Of a DNA stretch of 64,000 bases, positions 63,945-64,000 are shown in pieces. The translations under genes and the position numbers were made by a program. Within the stretch, counting starts at the first letter, position 1. The number at the start of each line of letters is the position of its first letter. Origin of the DNA: Limnohabitans sp. Hippo3 (lineage in GTDB: Bacteria; Pseudomonadota; Gammaproteobacteria; Burkholderiales; Burkholderiaceae_C); assembly GCF_003063665.1 (NCBI RefSeq), contig NZ_NESF01000005.1, positions 78,939 to 142,938 on the forward strand, written 5' to 3'. The notes beneath the pieces are model-generated. The model made no database searches and was not told where the DNA came from. It saw only the letters and a list, made by a program, of their open reading frames with translations.

Positions 63945-64000
63945 ATGGAGTGCTCGGTGCAGCCGTCGGAATTTGTTCGCCTCGATGAGGACTGGCAGCT
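63945..64000 (+). CDS. Unidentified gene, N-terminal fragment (cut by window end)
   Basis: An ATG with a very good AAGGAGAA site 6-13 bases upstream opens a frame with no stop to the window edge: 18 full codons, starting Met-Glu-Cys-Ser-Val-Gln. Too short to recognise. The A/T-rich regulatory region upstream suggests it may be part of a recently acquired unit. Confidence 0.45.
   Translation, partial: MECSVQPSEFVRLDEDWQ

Overview
The window is high-GC, gene-dense chromosomal DNA. Its gene order (gpmA / rhodanese / grxC / secB / gpsA, then scpA / DUF3460; ctpA / moeB) and its mix of aerobic benzoyl-CoA (box) catabolism, Bug-type solute receptors and SulP permeases point to a betaproteobacterium of the order Burkholderiales, probably a Comamonadaceae relative. 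This placement is inference from family content and synteny; there is no rRNA gene in the window.

Layout. 1-11.5 kb: end of a DMT exporter, a DUF429 protein, a Y-family DNA polymerase under a textbook LexA box, small enzymes, an SbmA/BacA-like transporter, a SulP permease, then a sulfatase with two Bug receptors divergent from a MarR regulator and a secreted nuclease. 11.5-25.8 kb: core genes (moeB, ctpA, gpmA, rhodanese, grxC, secB, gpsA, scpA, DUF3460, a second SulP permease, metG, apbC) and a hybrid sensor kinase with a c-type haem motif. 25.8-35.1 kb: the box pathway for aerobic benzoate degradation (benzoate-CoA ligase, boxD, boxR, boxC, boxB, boxA) with repeated TGCA-N6-TGCA operator candidates. 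35.1-56.2 kb: a formate module: a NAD-linked formate dehydrogenase (fused NuoE-NuoF-type subunit plus a large molybdo-subunit), an orphan sensor kinase, DUF3305, DUF3306, a polyferredoxin and a TorD-like chaperone, then a three-gene TRAP transporter, then a Tat-exported membrane formate dehydrogenase (small Tat protein, alpha, beta, a lipoprotein, cytochrome b gamma, a small secreted protein) and fdhD. 56.2-64 kb: a REP-associated transposase inside REP arrays, an FtsX-like permease, truncated haemoglobin, Smr protein, apaH, a CorC/HlyC-type membrane protein and the start of an unidentified gene.

How it fits together. The family literature says BoxC releases one carbon of the aromatic ring as formate. 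Here boxC-boxB-boxA run straight into the NAD-linked formate dehydrogenase (boxA and the next gene are 6 bp apart) and the second, respiratory formate dehydrogenase follows. The simplest reading is one catabolic supercluster: activate benzoate, epoxidise and open the ring, then burn the released formate for NADH and quinol. The TRAP transporter set into this cluster may import the aromatic acid or another organic acid.

Most unusual features: a structured boxB-boxA spacer with two long hairpins that share an inverted 25-base loop core on different stems; a repeat-derived reading frame that bridges the two NAD-linked formate dehydrogenase genes with ATGA overlaps at both ends; and a REP/RAYT system with REP copies spread over the window.
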